Assembly: GCF_014648435.1 (NCBI RefSeq)
Contig: NZ_BMRC01000010.1
Location: 124,001-188,000 of the forward strand
Length of the DNA stretch: 64,000 nucleotides
Direction of reading: 5' to 3'
Origin: Nonomuraea spiralis
GTDB taxonomy: Bacteria; Actinomycetota; Actinomycetes; Streptosporangiales; Streptosporangiaceae
How positions within the stretch are numbered: position 1 is the first letter of the stretch; each line of letters begins with the position of its first letter. The position numbers were made by a program, and so were the translations under genes. The notes beneath the pieces were generated by a model. It saw nothing but the letters and a program-made list of their open reading frames with translations. It did no database searches and was not told where the DNA came from. Below are positions 35,149 to 43,382 of the stretch, piece after piece.

Positions 35149-35867
35149 GCCAGCCGCTGGTCGCCATGTGGGCGCACTCGCGCTCGGCCTCGACGGCGTT
35201 CCTGCGCATGATGATCGAGCGGGGCGACGTGGCCGTCCTGCACGAGCCGTTCCTGGCGCTGACCGAGGAGGGCTCGCTGACGCTGCCGTCGCCGGACGGC
35301 GGCCAGGTGACGGCCCGGTCGGAGAAGGACCTGCTGGTCCGGCTGGCGGAGCTGGCGCGGGCGCGGCCGGTGTTCGTCAAGGAGGTGCTCGACTACGAGT
35401 ACCCGCACCTGTTCAAGCATCCGGAGGACCTGGCGGGGTTCGCCCACACGTTCATCGTGCGCGACCCGAGGCCGACCATCGCCTCGCACTACGCGATCAA
35501 ACCGGCGGTGACCTGCGCGGAGATCGGCTACGAACGGCTGTTCCGGCTGTTCGAGCTGGTACGGGAGGCGACGGGCCGGCGGCCCCTGGTGATCCGTACC
35601 GAGCGGCTGGTACGGGAGCCCGCGGCGGTCGTCGAGGAGTTCTGCGCCTACACCGGGCTGCCCTTCCTGCCCGGCTCCCTCACCTGGGCCGCCGGGGACC
35701 GGCCGGAGTGGCGGCGCACCCGCCGCTGGCACCTGGACGCGAGCGGCAGCGCCGGGTTCGAGGACCGCCGCAACAGCTATACCGCGACCGTCGACAACCA
35801 CCCGGCCCTGCGGGCCTTCTACGACCACCATCTCCCCTTCTACCAGCGGCTCGTCCAGTACGAATAG
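35145..35867 (+). CDS. Sulfotransferase-fold protein
   Basis: The 240-aa protein of the P-loop sulfotransferase group starts (GTG at 35145, GTGA overlap with the upstream stop) directly with the PAPS 5'-phosphosulfate loop VAMWAHSRSASTAFLR. HEPF follows as in the Sulfotransfer_5 / 'BCAT-like' subgroup, and the 3'-phosphate motif is FIVRDPRPTIASHY. It would transfer sulfate from PAPS to a hydroxyl or amine of the cluster product; the alcohol made by the preceding AKR is the obvious acceptor. An ATG at 35133 is an alternative start adding four residues. It lies 9 bp before the shell-protein gene, and sulfotransferases are reported neighbours of family 3 encapsulins. Confidence 0.82.
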   Translation: MSQPLVAMWAHSRSASTAFLRMMIERGDVAVLHEPFLALTEEGSLTLPSPDGGQVTARSEKDLLVRLAELARARPVFVKEVLDYEYPHLFKHPEDLAGFAHTFIVRDPRPTIASHYAIKPAVTCAEIGYERLFRLFELVREATGRRPLVIRTERLVREPAAVVEEFCAYTGLPFLPGSLTWAAGDRPEWRRTRRWHLDASGSAGFEDRRNSYTATVDNHPALRAFYDHHLPFYQRLVQYE

Positions 35868-35876
35868 GGAGCATCC

Positions 35877-36716
35877 ATGTCAGAGTCACCGGGCCGGCTG
35901 TTCGCGCGGGCCTACGCCGACGACCCCGACCACGCGGAAGTGACCTTCGACTACACCATCACCGAGGCACACGAGCCGACCAAGGACCGGCCCAGGCTGA
36001 CCGTGCGCAACCTGCTCAGGGTCATCCCGGTCGAGGGTGACAGGGCCCGGTTCTGGACCGAGTCGCCCCCCGGCGAGGAGGAGCGCCGGACGGTGCGCGA
36101 CTCGGACGTGCGCCGCGAGGCGGCCTTCCGGTTCGGCATGTCGGAGGCCAAGGTGCATCCGATCCAGGCGTGGGTGCAGCTCCCCGACGGCCTGGCCACC
36201 GACCCGGACGCGCTGGCCACCTTCCTCGACTACCGCCTCCTGGTACGCCTGGCCACGGCCGAGAACCTGGCCCTGACCACGGCGTTGCTCGGCCACCCGG
36301 AGATCGCCCGCCTGCCGTACGAGGACTACGTCCACGGCATCCTGTCGGCCTGCGACGAGGTCGAGCAGTCGGGCGCGACCCCGCACGCGATGATCGTGAA
36401 CCCGCGCGACTACTACCACCGGCTGGTGGGCCGGGGCGGGCTGCTGGCCGAGCTGGCCGAGGGCAACGGCATGAAGGTCAGCCGCAACCGGTGGGTGGCC
36501 CCGGGGGACGCCCTGGTCGGCGACATCTCCGTGGCGGCCAGGCTGCTGGACGCGCGCCGTTCGGTGATCCGGGTGGCCGAGCCGCCGCCCGGCACGTTCG
36601 CCCGGCCCGGCGTGGCCGTCTGCGCGGAGGTGTACGAGGGCGTCGCGGTGCATCTGCCGGGTCTGTTCTACCTGGTCACCCCTTCAGGGGAAAAGAAGGC
36701 ATTTTCCACTTCCTAG
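35877..36716 (+). CDS. HK97-fold shell protein, encapsulin-like (family 3 'natural product' encapsulin candidate)
   Basis: The 279-aa product matches the order of HK97-type capsid/encapsulin elements. An N-terminal arm and E-loop-like hairpin (about 22-75) come first, with beta-strands VTFDYTITEAHEP and LLRVIPVEG. KVHPIQAWVQLPDGL follows (92-106), then the spine helix (115-140). The P-domain has AMIVNPRDYY (171-180) and the A-domain GDALVGDISVAARLLD (210-225). The closing strands are VAVCAEVYEGVAVHLPGLFYLV (two pieces, 247-267). The size equals that of encapsulin protomers (about 265-300 aa). There is no terminase, portal, protease or tail gene nearby, so it is not part of a prophage. It sits inside a biosynthetic operon, 9 bp after the sulfotransferase and 37 bp before an acyl ligase, with RBS AGGGAG. 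Expected role: a self-assembling protein cage around pathway enzymes. No canonical cargo peptide is visible on its neighbours. Confidence 0.82.
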   Translation: MSESPGRLFARAYADDPDHAEVTFDYTITEAHEPTKDRPRLTVRNLLRVIPVEGDRARFWTESPPGEEERRTVRDSDVRREAAFRFGMSEAKVHPIQAWVQLPDGLATDPDALATFLDYRLLVRLATAENLALTTALLGHPEIARLPYEDYVHGILSACDEVEQSGATPHAMIVNPRDYYHRLVGRGGLLAELAEGNGMKVSRNRWVAPGDALVGDISVAARLLDARRSVIRVAEPPPGTFARPGVAVCAEVYEGVAVHLPGLFYLVTPSGEKKAFSTS

Positions 36717-36753
36717 CAATCGAGTAGAACGAGAACGACGAAAGGCGGTGACC

Positions 36754-38379
36754 ATGTCGGACCCGAGCCAGGAATACCGGCGCAATGGTTGGTGGCGCAG
36801 CGAAACCTTTCTGGACGACTTACGCCGCAACACAGTTGCGTTTCCCGACAAATCAGCACTCATCAGTCGGCGCGTCGCCGACGGTGTCACCGACGTGGTC
36901 ACGTACGCGGAGCTGGACCGGATGACCGACCGCATCGCGCACGGCCTGGTCAGGCTGGGCGTGCGGCCGGGCGACTTCATCGCCATCCAGCTCCCCAACC
37001 GCAGGGAGACGCTGCCCCTCACGCTGGCGTGCATGCGGATCGGCGCGCGCATCGCCCCCCAGATGCCCATCTACCGGCACCGCGAGCTGGACTTCATGAT
37101 CCGGCTGACCGAGGCGAAGTTGTTCGTCACCACCAGCCGGATCGGCCACGTGGACACCGCCGAGACCGGGATGACCCTGGCGCGGGAGATCCCGAGCCTG
37201 GAGCACGTGATCGTCGTCGGCGGCGACGGCCCGCCCGGGTCCCTCAACTTCGACGAGCACCTGCTCGTCCCGGAGCCGGGCGACCCGGCCGACCTCGAGG
37301 GCCGCGAGCTGGGCCCGGACGACCCGTTCCTCATCCTGTTCACCTCGGGCACGACCGGCGAGCCCAAGGGCGCGCTGCACAGCCAGAACACCCTGTACGC
37401 CGATATCAAGGGCTACGGCGAGGCGTTCGGGCTGGACGACGACCTGGTCATCATGACCGCCCAGACCTCGATGCACTACGTGGGCCTGGTGATGGCGTAC
37501 CTGACGGCGCTGACGCTGGGCGGCACCGCGGTCACGGCCGACGCCTGGGACGCCGGCGTCTACCTCGACCTGATGTCCGACCACGACGTCACCATGTACT
37601 ACGGCTCACCGCCGTTCGCCCGGGAGATCAGCGAGGAGCAGGCGGCCCGCCCGCGTGAGCTTCCCGCCCTGAGCATCTTCGTCTCCGGCTCGGCCCCCGT
37701 CCCGCCGCACCTGGTGGAACGGGTCACCGAGACGCTGGGCGTACGCGTGTACGCGCTGTGGGGCATGACCGAGAACGGCGGCGTCACCATGACCCGCCCG
37801 CAGGACCCGCCCGAGCGCGCCGGCGAGAGCGACGGCACCGTCATCTCCGGCATGGAGGTGCGCATCGTGGACGAGGACAACAAGCCGGTCGAGACCGGCG
37901 AGATCGGCGCACTCCAGGTCCGCGGCGCGGCCCAATGCCTCGGCTACTACCTGCGCGACGAGATCTACGCCAAGTCCATCACCCCGGACGGCTGGTTCGA
38001 CACCGGCGACCTGGCCCGCGACGACGGCTACGGCGGCGTGCGCATCTCCGGCAGGACCAAGGATGTCATCATCGCCAACATGTGCCTCAAGCTGCCGGTC
38101 AGCGACATCGAGGCGCTGCTCGGCCGCCATCCCGCGATCCGCGACATCGCCCTCATCGGCATCCCGGACCCGGCGCTGGTCGAGCAGGTGTGCGCGGTCG
38201 TCACGCCGTCGGGCGAGCCGCCCACGCTGGAGGACCTGCGGACCTACCTCAAGGACGCCGGCGTGAACGACTGGTTCTGGCCCGAGCGTCTGGAGCTGGT
38301 CGAGGAGATGCCGCGGACCGTCACCGGCAAGATCCGCAAGGTCGAGCTGCGGGAGCGGTTCGGCGCGGCGTCGGGCTGA
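36754..38379 (+). CDS. AMP-dependent acyl-CoA synthetase/ligase
   Basis: The 541-aa ANL-superfamily enzyme has the P-loop LFTSGTTGEPKG (about 196-207), WGMTENGG, the hinge GYGGVRISGRTKD and the catalytic Lys in PRTVTGKIRK near the C-terminus. It resembles cyclohexanecarboxylate/2,3-dihydroxybenzoate-type CoA or aryl-AMP ligases more than amino-acid adenylation domains. It likely activates a carboxylic acid either as a CoA ester or for transfer to a carrier domain. The ATG at 36754 follows AAAGG by 8 nt; a GTG at 36748 is the alternative. A rare TTA leucine codon occurs at codon 23 (36820-36822). The stop is 1 bp from the next start, so it is coupled to the MFS exporter. Confidence 0.9.
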   Translation: MSDPSQEYRRNGWWRSETFLDDLRRNTVAFPDKSALISRRVADGVTDVVTYAELDRMTDRIAHGLVRLGVRPGDFIAIQLPNRRETLPLTLACMRIGARIAPQMPIYRHRELDFMIRLTEAKLFVTTSRIGHVDTAETGMTLAREIPSLEHVIVVGGDGPPGSLNFDEHLLVPEPGDPADLEGRELGPDDPFLILFTSGTTGEPKGALHSQNTLYADIKGYGEAFGLDDDLVIMTAQTSMHYVGLVMAYLTALTLGGTAVTADAWDAGVYLDLMSDHDVTMYYGSPPFAREISEEQAARPRELPALSIFVSGSAPVPPHLVERVTETLGVRVYALWGMTENGGVTMTRPQDPPERAGESDGTVISGMEVRIVDEDNKPVETGEIGALQVRGAAQCLGYYLRDEIYAKSITPDGWFDTGDLARDDGYGGVRISGRTKDVIIANMCLKLPVSDIEALLGRHPAIRDIALIGIPDPALVEQVCAVVTPSGEPPTLEDLRTYLKDAGVNDWFWPERLELVEEMPRTVTGKIRKVELRERFGAASG

Positions 38380-38380
38380 G

Positions 38381-39763
38381 GTGGCCGGTTCACGGGCGCT
38401 CCCGCTGGCCGTCCTGTGCGGGAGCGCCTTCCTCGGGGCGATCGACGTGCAACTGGCGAACATCGCCTTCCCCGACATCCTGCGCAGCTTCCCGGGCAGC
38501 AGCCTGCCCGAGCTGTCGTGGGTGTTCAACGGCTACGCGATCGTGTTCACGGCGGCGCTGCTGCCGGCGGGCGGCCTGGCCGACCGGTTCGGCGCGCGGC
38601 GGGTGTTCCTGACCGGGCTGGCGGTGTTCGTGGTCGGCGCCGCCCTGTGCGCGGTCGCGCCGTCGGCGGGGACGCTGATCGCGGCCCGGGTCGTGCAGGG
38701 CGTGGGCGGCGGGGTGATCACGCCGCTGACACTCGCGCTGATCCTGCCGTACTACCCGCAGGAGCGCCGGGGCACGGCGATCGGGTTGTGGAGCGCGGCG
38801 CAGTCGGTGGCGACGGCGTCGGGGCCGTCGCTGGGCGGCATGCTCGTCGGCGTATGGGACTGGCGGACGGTGTTCTTCCTGCACCTGCCGGTGGGGCTGG
38901 CCGTGCTGGCGGGCGCCTGGCGGATCGTGCCCCGGCGGGAGCCGGAGGCGGCGGCGTCCAGGCTGCCGGACATCGCCGGGCTGTTCCTGCTGGTCGGGGC
39001 CATCGGGCTGCCCTCGCTGGCGATCGTGCAGAGCGACGCCTGGGGGCCGGTCGGCCCCGGGACGATCGCGGCGCTGGCCGCCGGCGTCGTCGTGACCGTG
39101 CTGTTCGTACGGCGGGCGCGTACGCATCCCGCGCCGATCGTGGACCTCGGGGCGCTGCGGGCGCGCGGCACCCAGCGGGCCAACCTGGCGATGTTCCTGG
39201 TCGGGCTGGTGATGTTCGCGCTGCCGCTGGCCAACATCCTGTTCCTGACCGGCATCTGGGGATACTCGGTGGCCGCGGCGGGGCTCGCCGTCACGCCGGG
39301 GGCGCTGGCCCAGGTGCTGACCGCGCCGCTCGCCGGACGGCTGGCCGCCAGGACCGGTCATCGTGCCCTGGCGTTGTGCGGGGTGGCGTTGCTGGCCTTC
39401 GCCACGTCGTACCTGGCGTTCGCGGCGGGTGGGGGGCGGGCGTACCTGACGGTGGTCCTGCCCGCGGTGGTGCTGGCGGGGGTCGGGGTGGCGGTGCTGA
39501 TCACGTCGCTGAGCGGGGCGGCCGTGGCCGAGATCCCGCCCGCGCGGCTGGCCACCGGCACCGCCCTGTCGGTCACCTCCCGGGCCTGCGGGGCAGTCAT
39601 CGGCGTCTCGGCGCTGGTGCTGGTGTTGTCGGGCGACCGGCTCGGGGTGGTCGGGGCGTACCAGGGGGTGTGGCTGACGATGGTGGGCATCTGCGCGCTG
39701 GTCGCCGTCGCCGCCGCCGGCCTGCGCGCCCCGCGGGCCGAGTCGGCCGCGCAGCGGGCCTGA
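38381..39763 (+). CDS. DHA2-type MFS exporter of the encapsulin cluster
   Basis: The 460-aa transporter has about 14 spans and motif A GGLADRFGARRVFLTG, motif B ARVVQGVGGGVITPLT and motif C-like SAAQSVATASGPSLGGMLVG, typical of EmrB/QacA-type proton-coupled drug exporters. The GTG start lies 1 bp after the acyl-ligase stop, so it is the last gene of the operon. Its position suggests export of the finished (possibly sulfated) product and self-resistance. A strong hairpin follows 10 bp after the stop. Confidence 0.9.
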   Translation: MAGSRALPLAVLCGSAFLGAIDVQLANIAFPDILRSFPGSSLPELSWVFNGYAIVFTAALLPAGGLADRFGARRVFLTGLAVFVVGAALCAVAPSAGTLIAARVVQGVGGGVITPLTLALILPYYPQERRGTAIGLWSAAQSVATASGPSLGGMLVGVWDWRTVFFLHLPVGLAVLAGAWRIVPRREPEAAASRLPDIAGLFLLVGAIGLPSLAIVQSDAWGPVGPGTIAALAAGVVVTVLFVRRARTHPAPIVDLGALRARGTQRANLAMFLVGLVMFALPLANILFLTGIWGYSVAAAGLAVTPGALAQVLTAPLAGRLAARTGHRALALCGVALLAFATSYLAFAAGGGRAYLTVVLPAVVLAGVGVAVLITSLSGAAVAEIPPARLATGTALSVTSRACGAVIGVSALVLVLSGDRLGVVGAYQGVWLTMVGICALVAVAAAGLRAPRAESAAQRA

Positions 39764-39773
39764 GGACCGTACG

Positions 39774-39811
39774 CGCGCGGGCCCGTCCCTTCCCGGGGAC
39801 GGGCCCGCGCG
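39774..39811. terminator. Perfect 16-bp bidirectional hairpin
   Basis: CGCGCGGGCCCGTCCC (39774-39789) and its exact reverse complement (39796-39811) enclose a 6-nt loop. It sits between the converging MFS gene and the small secreted-protein gene and marks the end of the encapsulin-type operon. Confidence 0.85.
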
Positions 39812-39816
39812 GCCGT

Positions 39817-40029
39817 CTAGCGGGGCCAGACCGGGTAACCGTCGTAGCGGCCGCCGAGGCAGGAGCGCGCGGTCGGGCTCAGCCAGTCGGGGATGGCCTC
39901 TCCACCCGTGTGGACACACTGGGCGACGCTGATGAACTCCTGGTCGGCGGCCTGGGCGGCGGCGCCCGGCACCACGACCAGCGCGGCGGCAGCGGCCGCG
40001 GCGAGGAGAGTAAGGACGGGACGACGCAT
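39817..40029 (-). CDS. Small secreted protein, unknown function
   Basis: The 70-aa precursor starts at the ATG at 40029, with GGAG 9 nt upstream; a GTG at 40044 would add five residues. A classical signal peptide (MRRPVLTLLAAAAAAALVV, then AQA-A cleavage near residue 26) leaves a mature peptide of about 43 residues. That peptide has two Cys (VAQCVHTGG and ARSCLGG), probably one disulfide, and ends GYPVWPR. No homologous family is recognised. Gap 40030-40181 to the GntR gene holds no gene and is presumably its promoter. Confidence 0.65.
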   Translation of the reverse strand: MRRPVLTLLAAAAAAALVVVPGAAAQAADQEFISVAQCVHTGGEAIPDWLSPTARSCLGGRYDGYPVWPR

Positions 40030-40181
40030 GAGAGCTCCAATCACGGACGGCTACTGAACCGCTACTCATGGTTTCCGCTGCGCTTCTCGACCAAACCCAC
40101 CTGCTGAGATATCGGTTTCCTTGTCGCCATGACCGTCATATCGGCCTTGGAGGCACTCATCCTCGCCAGGCCGTCACGCCC

Positions 40182-40802
40182 TCAGGGGGCGTAGGCGAGG
40201 ACGTGATCGTGCAGCAGGCGGCCGACGCCCGGGTCGTCCCGGTCGAACGCCTCGACCAGGGGTTCGTGGTCGGCCGCGTTCTCGTGGGGCCGCATCCTGA
40301 ACAGCCGGATCGACACGTGCGTCCACACCTCGACGCCGAGGGACTCCCATACCGACACCAGCAGCGCGTTGCCGGAGGCCGCCACGATCTCGCGGTGGAA
40401 GGCGACGCCGTGGCGCACCTGGTCCTCCAGCGACCCGGCGGCGGCGGCCGCGTGCAGGCGGGCCACGTGGGCGCGCAGCGCCGCCACCGACGGACGGCCG
40501 AGACGGGTGGCGGTCTCCTCAAGGCCGGCGCGTACCTGGTAGACCTCGCGCAGGTCGTCGGGGGTGAAGCCGCGTACGCGGGCGCCCTTGTTCGGCGCGG
40601 ACTCGACCAGCCTGAGCGTTTCCAGCTCGCGCAGCGCCTCGCGTACGGGGGCCTGGCTCACCTGGAGCTCGGCGGCCAGGCGGCGTTCGACGATGCGCTC
40701 GCCGGGCTCCCAGCGGCCGCTGATCAGGCCGTCGAGCAGCACTTTCCTGATCTCTTCGCGCAACGGCGACCGGACCACGGGCTCCACAGATAATCCTTTC
40801 AT
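40182..40802 (-). CDS. GntR-family (FCD) regulator next to aceE
   Basis: The 206-aa regulator has an N-terminal winged helix (LREEIRKVLLDGLISGRWEPGERI, then LAAELQVSQAPVREALRELETLRLV, about 12-75). An all-helical FCD effector domain follows, with the metal/ligand His residues in VRHGVAFHREI, and LVEAFDRDDP and LLHDHV near the end. The ATG at 40802 is preferred; an in-frame ATG at 40817 lies inside the palindrome and would add five residues. It is divergent from a pyruvate dehydrogenase E1 gene with only 33 bp between starts, so it is inferred to repress that gene and itself in response to an organic acid, in the manner of PdhR. Confidence 0.9.
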   Translation of the reverse strand: MKGLSVEPVVRSPLREEIRKVLLDGLISGRWEPGERIVERRLAAELQVSQAPVREALRELETLRLVESAPNKGARVRGFTPDDLREVYQVRAGLEETATRLGRPSVAALRAHVARLHAAAAAGSLEDQVRHGVAFHREIVAASGNALLVSVWESLGVEVWTHVSIRLFRMRPHENAADHEPLVEAFDRDDPGVGRLLHDHVLAYAP

Positions 40803-40805
40803 CGG

Positions 40806-40817
40806 ATGATCGATCAT
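40806..40817. promoter_or_regulatory. Perfect 12-bp palindrome ATGATCGATCAT between gntR and aceE
   Basis: The palindrome lies in the 33-bp gap between the two divergent start codons and is the best candidate operator for the GntR protein. Because it is self-complementary it contains an ATG on each strand, each in frame with the flanking gene, so the start codons of both genes are ambiguous here. Confidence 0.6.
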
Positions 40818-40835
40818 ATGGTGTTTAATGGAAGC

Positions 40836-43283
40836 ATGGAGAAAGATCTGGATCCTCAGGAGACCGCCGAATGGCTCGAATCGCTTGAGGCCGTCCGCCG
40901 GGCGGCCGGTCCCGATCGGGTCGAATACCTGCTGAGACGGCTCGCCACGAGCACGCGCTATCTCAACACGGTCCCCACCGCCGAGGAGCCCGCCTACCCG
41001 GGCGACCTGGAGCTCGAAGAGCGCATCGCGGCCTACGACCGGTGGAACGCCGCCGTCATGGTCAGCCGGGGCAGCAAGCTGAACCTCGGCGGCCACCTGG
41101 CCACCTACGCCTCCGCCGCCTGGCTGTACGAGGTCGGCTTCAACCACTTCTTCCACGGTGCCGACGACCAGGTCTTCTTCCAGGGGCACGCCTCCCCCGG
41201 CATCTACGCGCGGGCGTTCCTCGAAGGGCGCCTGAGCGAGGAGCAGCTCGACCTGTTCCGGCGCGAGACCCTGGGCGGCCTGCCGTCCTACCCGCACCCC
41301 AGGGCGATGTCCGGCTTCTGGCAGTTCCCGACCGTGTCGATGGGCATCGGCCCGCTCAACGCGGTCTACCAGGCGCGCTTCAACCGCTACCTGCACAACC
41401 GCGGCATCAAGGACACCTCGCACAGCCATGTCTGGGCCTTCCTCGGCGACGGCGAGATGGACGAGCCGGAGTCGACGGCGGCGCTGACGCTGGCCGCCAG
41501 GGAGGGGCTGGACAACCTCACCTTCGTGATCAACTGTAACCTGCAGCGCCTCGACGGCCCGGTACGCGGCAACACCCGCATCGTCCAGGAGCTGGAGAGC
41601 GTCTTCCGGGGCGCGGGCTGGAACGTCGTCAAGGCGCTCTGGGGCGCGGAATGGGACCCGCTGCTCGGCTCCGACGAGCTGGTGGCCAGGCTCGGCGAGG
41701 TGCCCGACGGCCAGTTCCAGACGTTCGCCGCCTCCAGCGGGGCCTACATCAGGGAGCACCTGTTCCAGGGGCTCGACGTGCCGTACTCCGACGAGGACCT
41801 GCGGCGCGTCGTCGGCGGCTCGCGGGCCGGGCACGAGCCGCGCAAGGTCTACGCCGCCTACCAGCGGGCGCTCCAGCACCGGGACGGGCCCACCGTGGTC
41901 CTCGTCCAGACGGTCAAGGGCTGGACGCTCGGGGCGGGCATCGAGGCGCGCAACGCCAACCACCAGATGAAGAAGCTCACCCTCGACGAGTTCCGCGTCA
42001 TGCGCGACCGGCTCGGGCTGCCCGTACCCGACTCGGCGCTGGCCGGGGAGCTGCCGCCGTACCTGCACCCGGGGGCCGGCTCGCCCGAGGCCCGGTACGT
42101 CGCCGAGCGCCGCGAGGAGCTGGGCGGCCCGATCCCCCGCCGCACGGTCGCCCGCCGGCCGCTGCCCGAGCCCGGCGAGCGGCCGTTCGCGGGCCTGGCG
42201 AAGGGCTCGACGCAGCCGGTGGCCACCACGATGGCGTTCGTCCGGCTGGTCAAGGACCTGATGAAGGAGCCGGAGACCGGGCGGCGCTGGGTGCCGATCG
42301 TGCCCGACGAGGCCAGGACGTTCGGCATGGAGTCGCTGTTCCCGACGGCGAAGATCTACTCGCCGCTCGGCCAGCGGTACGAGGCCGTCGACCGGGAGCT
42401 GCTGCTGTCGTACAAGGAGGCGGTGGACGGGCAGATCCTCATCGAGGGCATCACCGAGGCCGGGTCGATGGCCTCCTTCACCGCGGCGGCCAGCAGCTAC
42501 GCCACCCACGGCGAGCCGATGATCCCGTTCTACATCTTCTACTCGATGTTCGGCTGGCAGCGGACCGGCGACCAGATGTGGGCCCTGGCCGACCAGCTCG
42601 GCCGCGGATTCCTGCTCGGCGCGACGGCCGGCCGCACCACGATGACCGGCGAAGGCCTCCAGCACGCCGACGGCCACTCCCAGCTCCTGGCCTCCGCCAA
42701 CCCCGCCTGCCTGGCCTACGACCCGGCCTTCGCCTACGAGGTCGGCGTCATCGTCCGCGACGGGCTCAGGCGCATGTACGGCGAGGCGGGCGAGGACGTG
42801 TTCTACTACCTCACCCTCTACAACGAGCCGCTGCCCCAGCCCGCGATGCCCGAGGGTGTCGAGGAGGGCATCCTCAAGGGCATCTACCGCTACTCCGCCG
42901 GCGGCGGCGCGGCGCACCTGCTGGCCAGCGGCACCGCCATCCACTGGGCGCTGGAGGCCCAGCGGCTGCTCGCCGACGAGTACGGGGTCGGCGTGGACGT
43001 CTGGTCGGTCACCTCGTGGAGCGAGCTGCGGCGCGAGGCCATGTCCACGGACGGGGTGCCGTACCTGCGGCAGGCGCTGGCCGGGACGGAGGGGCCGGTG
43101 ATCGCGGTCAGCGACTGGATGCGGGCGGTGCCCGACCAGATCAGCCCGTGGATCGACCGGCCGTGGACCTCGCTCGGCACCGACGGGTTCGGGCTCTCCG
43201 ACACGCGGGAGGCCGTACGCGGGCACTTCGGGGTCGACCCGCGGTCGATCGCGGACGCCGTGCTGAAGGCTGTGGAGGAGTAG
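40836..43283 (+). CDS. aceE: Pyruvate dehydrogenase E1 component, homodimeric type
   Basis: This 815-aa thiamin-diphosphate enzyme decarboxylates pyruvate and acetylates the E2 lipoyl group. The AceE family is clear from RGSKLNLGGHLATYASAAWLYEVGFNHFF, FFQGHASPGIYARAFLEGRL, the ThDP/Mg motif GDGEMDEPES, NCNLQRLDGPVRGN, VQTVKGWTLG and the C-terminal GLQHADGHS. It is somewhat shorter than typical actinobacterial AceE (about 890-915 aa). No E2/E3 genes adjoin it, so it may be a second, specialised E1 copy. The ATG at 40836 is chosen; 40806 in the palindrome would add ten residues. It is divergent from, and likely controlled by, the GntR gene. Confidence 0.93.
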   Translation: MEKDLDPQETAEWLESLEAVRRAAGPDRVEYLLRRLATSTRYLNTVPTAEEPAYPGDLELEERIAAYDRWNAAVMVSRGSKLNLGGHLATYASAAWLYEVGFNHFFHGADDQVFFQGHASPGIYARAFLEGRLSEEQLDLFRRETLGGLPSYPHPRAMSGFWQFPTVSMGIGPLNAVYQARFNRYLHNRGIKDTSHSHVWAFLGDGEMDEPESTAALTLAAREGLDNLTFVINCNLQRLDGPVRGNTRIVQELESVFRGAGWNVVKALWGAEWDPLLGSDELVARLGEVPDGQFQTFAASSGAYIREHLFQGLDVPYSDEDLRRVVGGSRAGHEPRKVYAAYQRALQHRDGPTVVLVQTVKGWTLGAGIEARNANHQMKKLTLDEFRVMRDRLGLPVPDSALAGELPPYLHPGAGSPEARYVAERREELGGPIPRRTVARRPLPEPGERPFAGLAKGSTQPVATTMAFVRLVKDLMKEPETGRRWVPIVPDEARTFGMESLFPTAKIYSPLGQRYEAVDRELLLSYKEAVDGQILIEGITEAGSMASFTAAASSYATHGEPMIPFYIFYSMFGWQRTGDQMWALADQLGRGFLLGATAGRTTMTGEGLQHADGHSQLLASANPACLAYDPAFAYEVGVIVRDGLRRMYGEAGEDVFYYLTLYNEPLPQPAMPEGVEEGILKGIYRYSAGGGAAHLLASGTAIHWALEAQRLLADEYGVGVDVWSVTSWSELRREAMSTDGVPYLRQALAGTEGPVIAVSDWMRAVPDQISPWIDRPWTSLGTDGFGLSDTREAVRGHFGVDPRSIADAVLKAVEE

Positions 43284-43326
43284 CAGGGCGACTCGTCCCG
43301 GCGTAACCGTATTTATCGAGGAATCT

Positions 43327-43339
43327 CCCTAAGTTAGGG
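43327..43339. promoter_or_regulatory. Perfect palindrome CCCTAA-G-TTAGGG upstream of the histidine kinase
   Basis: A 13-bp perfect dyad lies 44 bp before the kinase start, within the 99-bp gap after aceE. AT-richer sequence (GTATTTATCG at 43308-43317) just upstream may include a promoter. Confidence 0.45.
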
Positions 43340-43382
43340 CCTGGTACCCCAACCGTGTTCTTCTGATCCCGGGGGGACACGG

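Noticed and set aside
35877..36716. Prophage capsid remnant.
   Set aside because: No terminase, portal, protease, tail or integrase gene and no attachment-site repeat flank it, and it is tightly spaced between biosynthetic enzymes with normal host codon usage.
40182..43226. A single 1,014-codon minus-strand frame.
   Set aside because: Only the last 206 codons (from 40802) encode a protein, the GntR regulator. The rest is antisense to aceE, whose plus-strand translation carries all E1 motifs.
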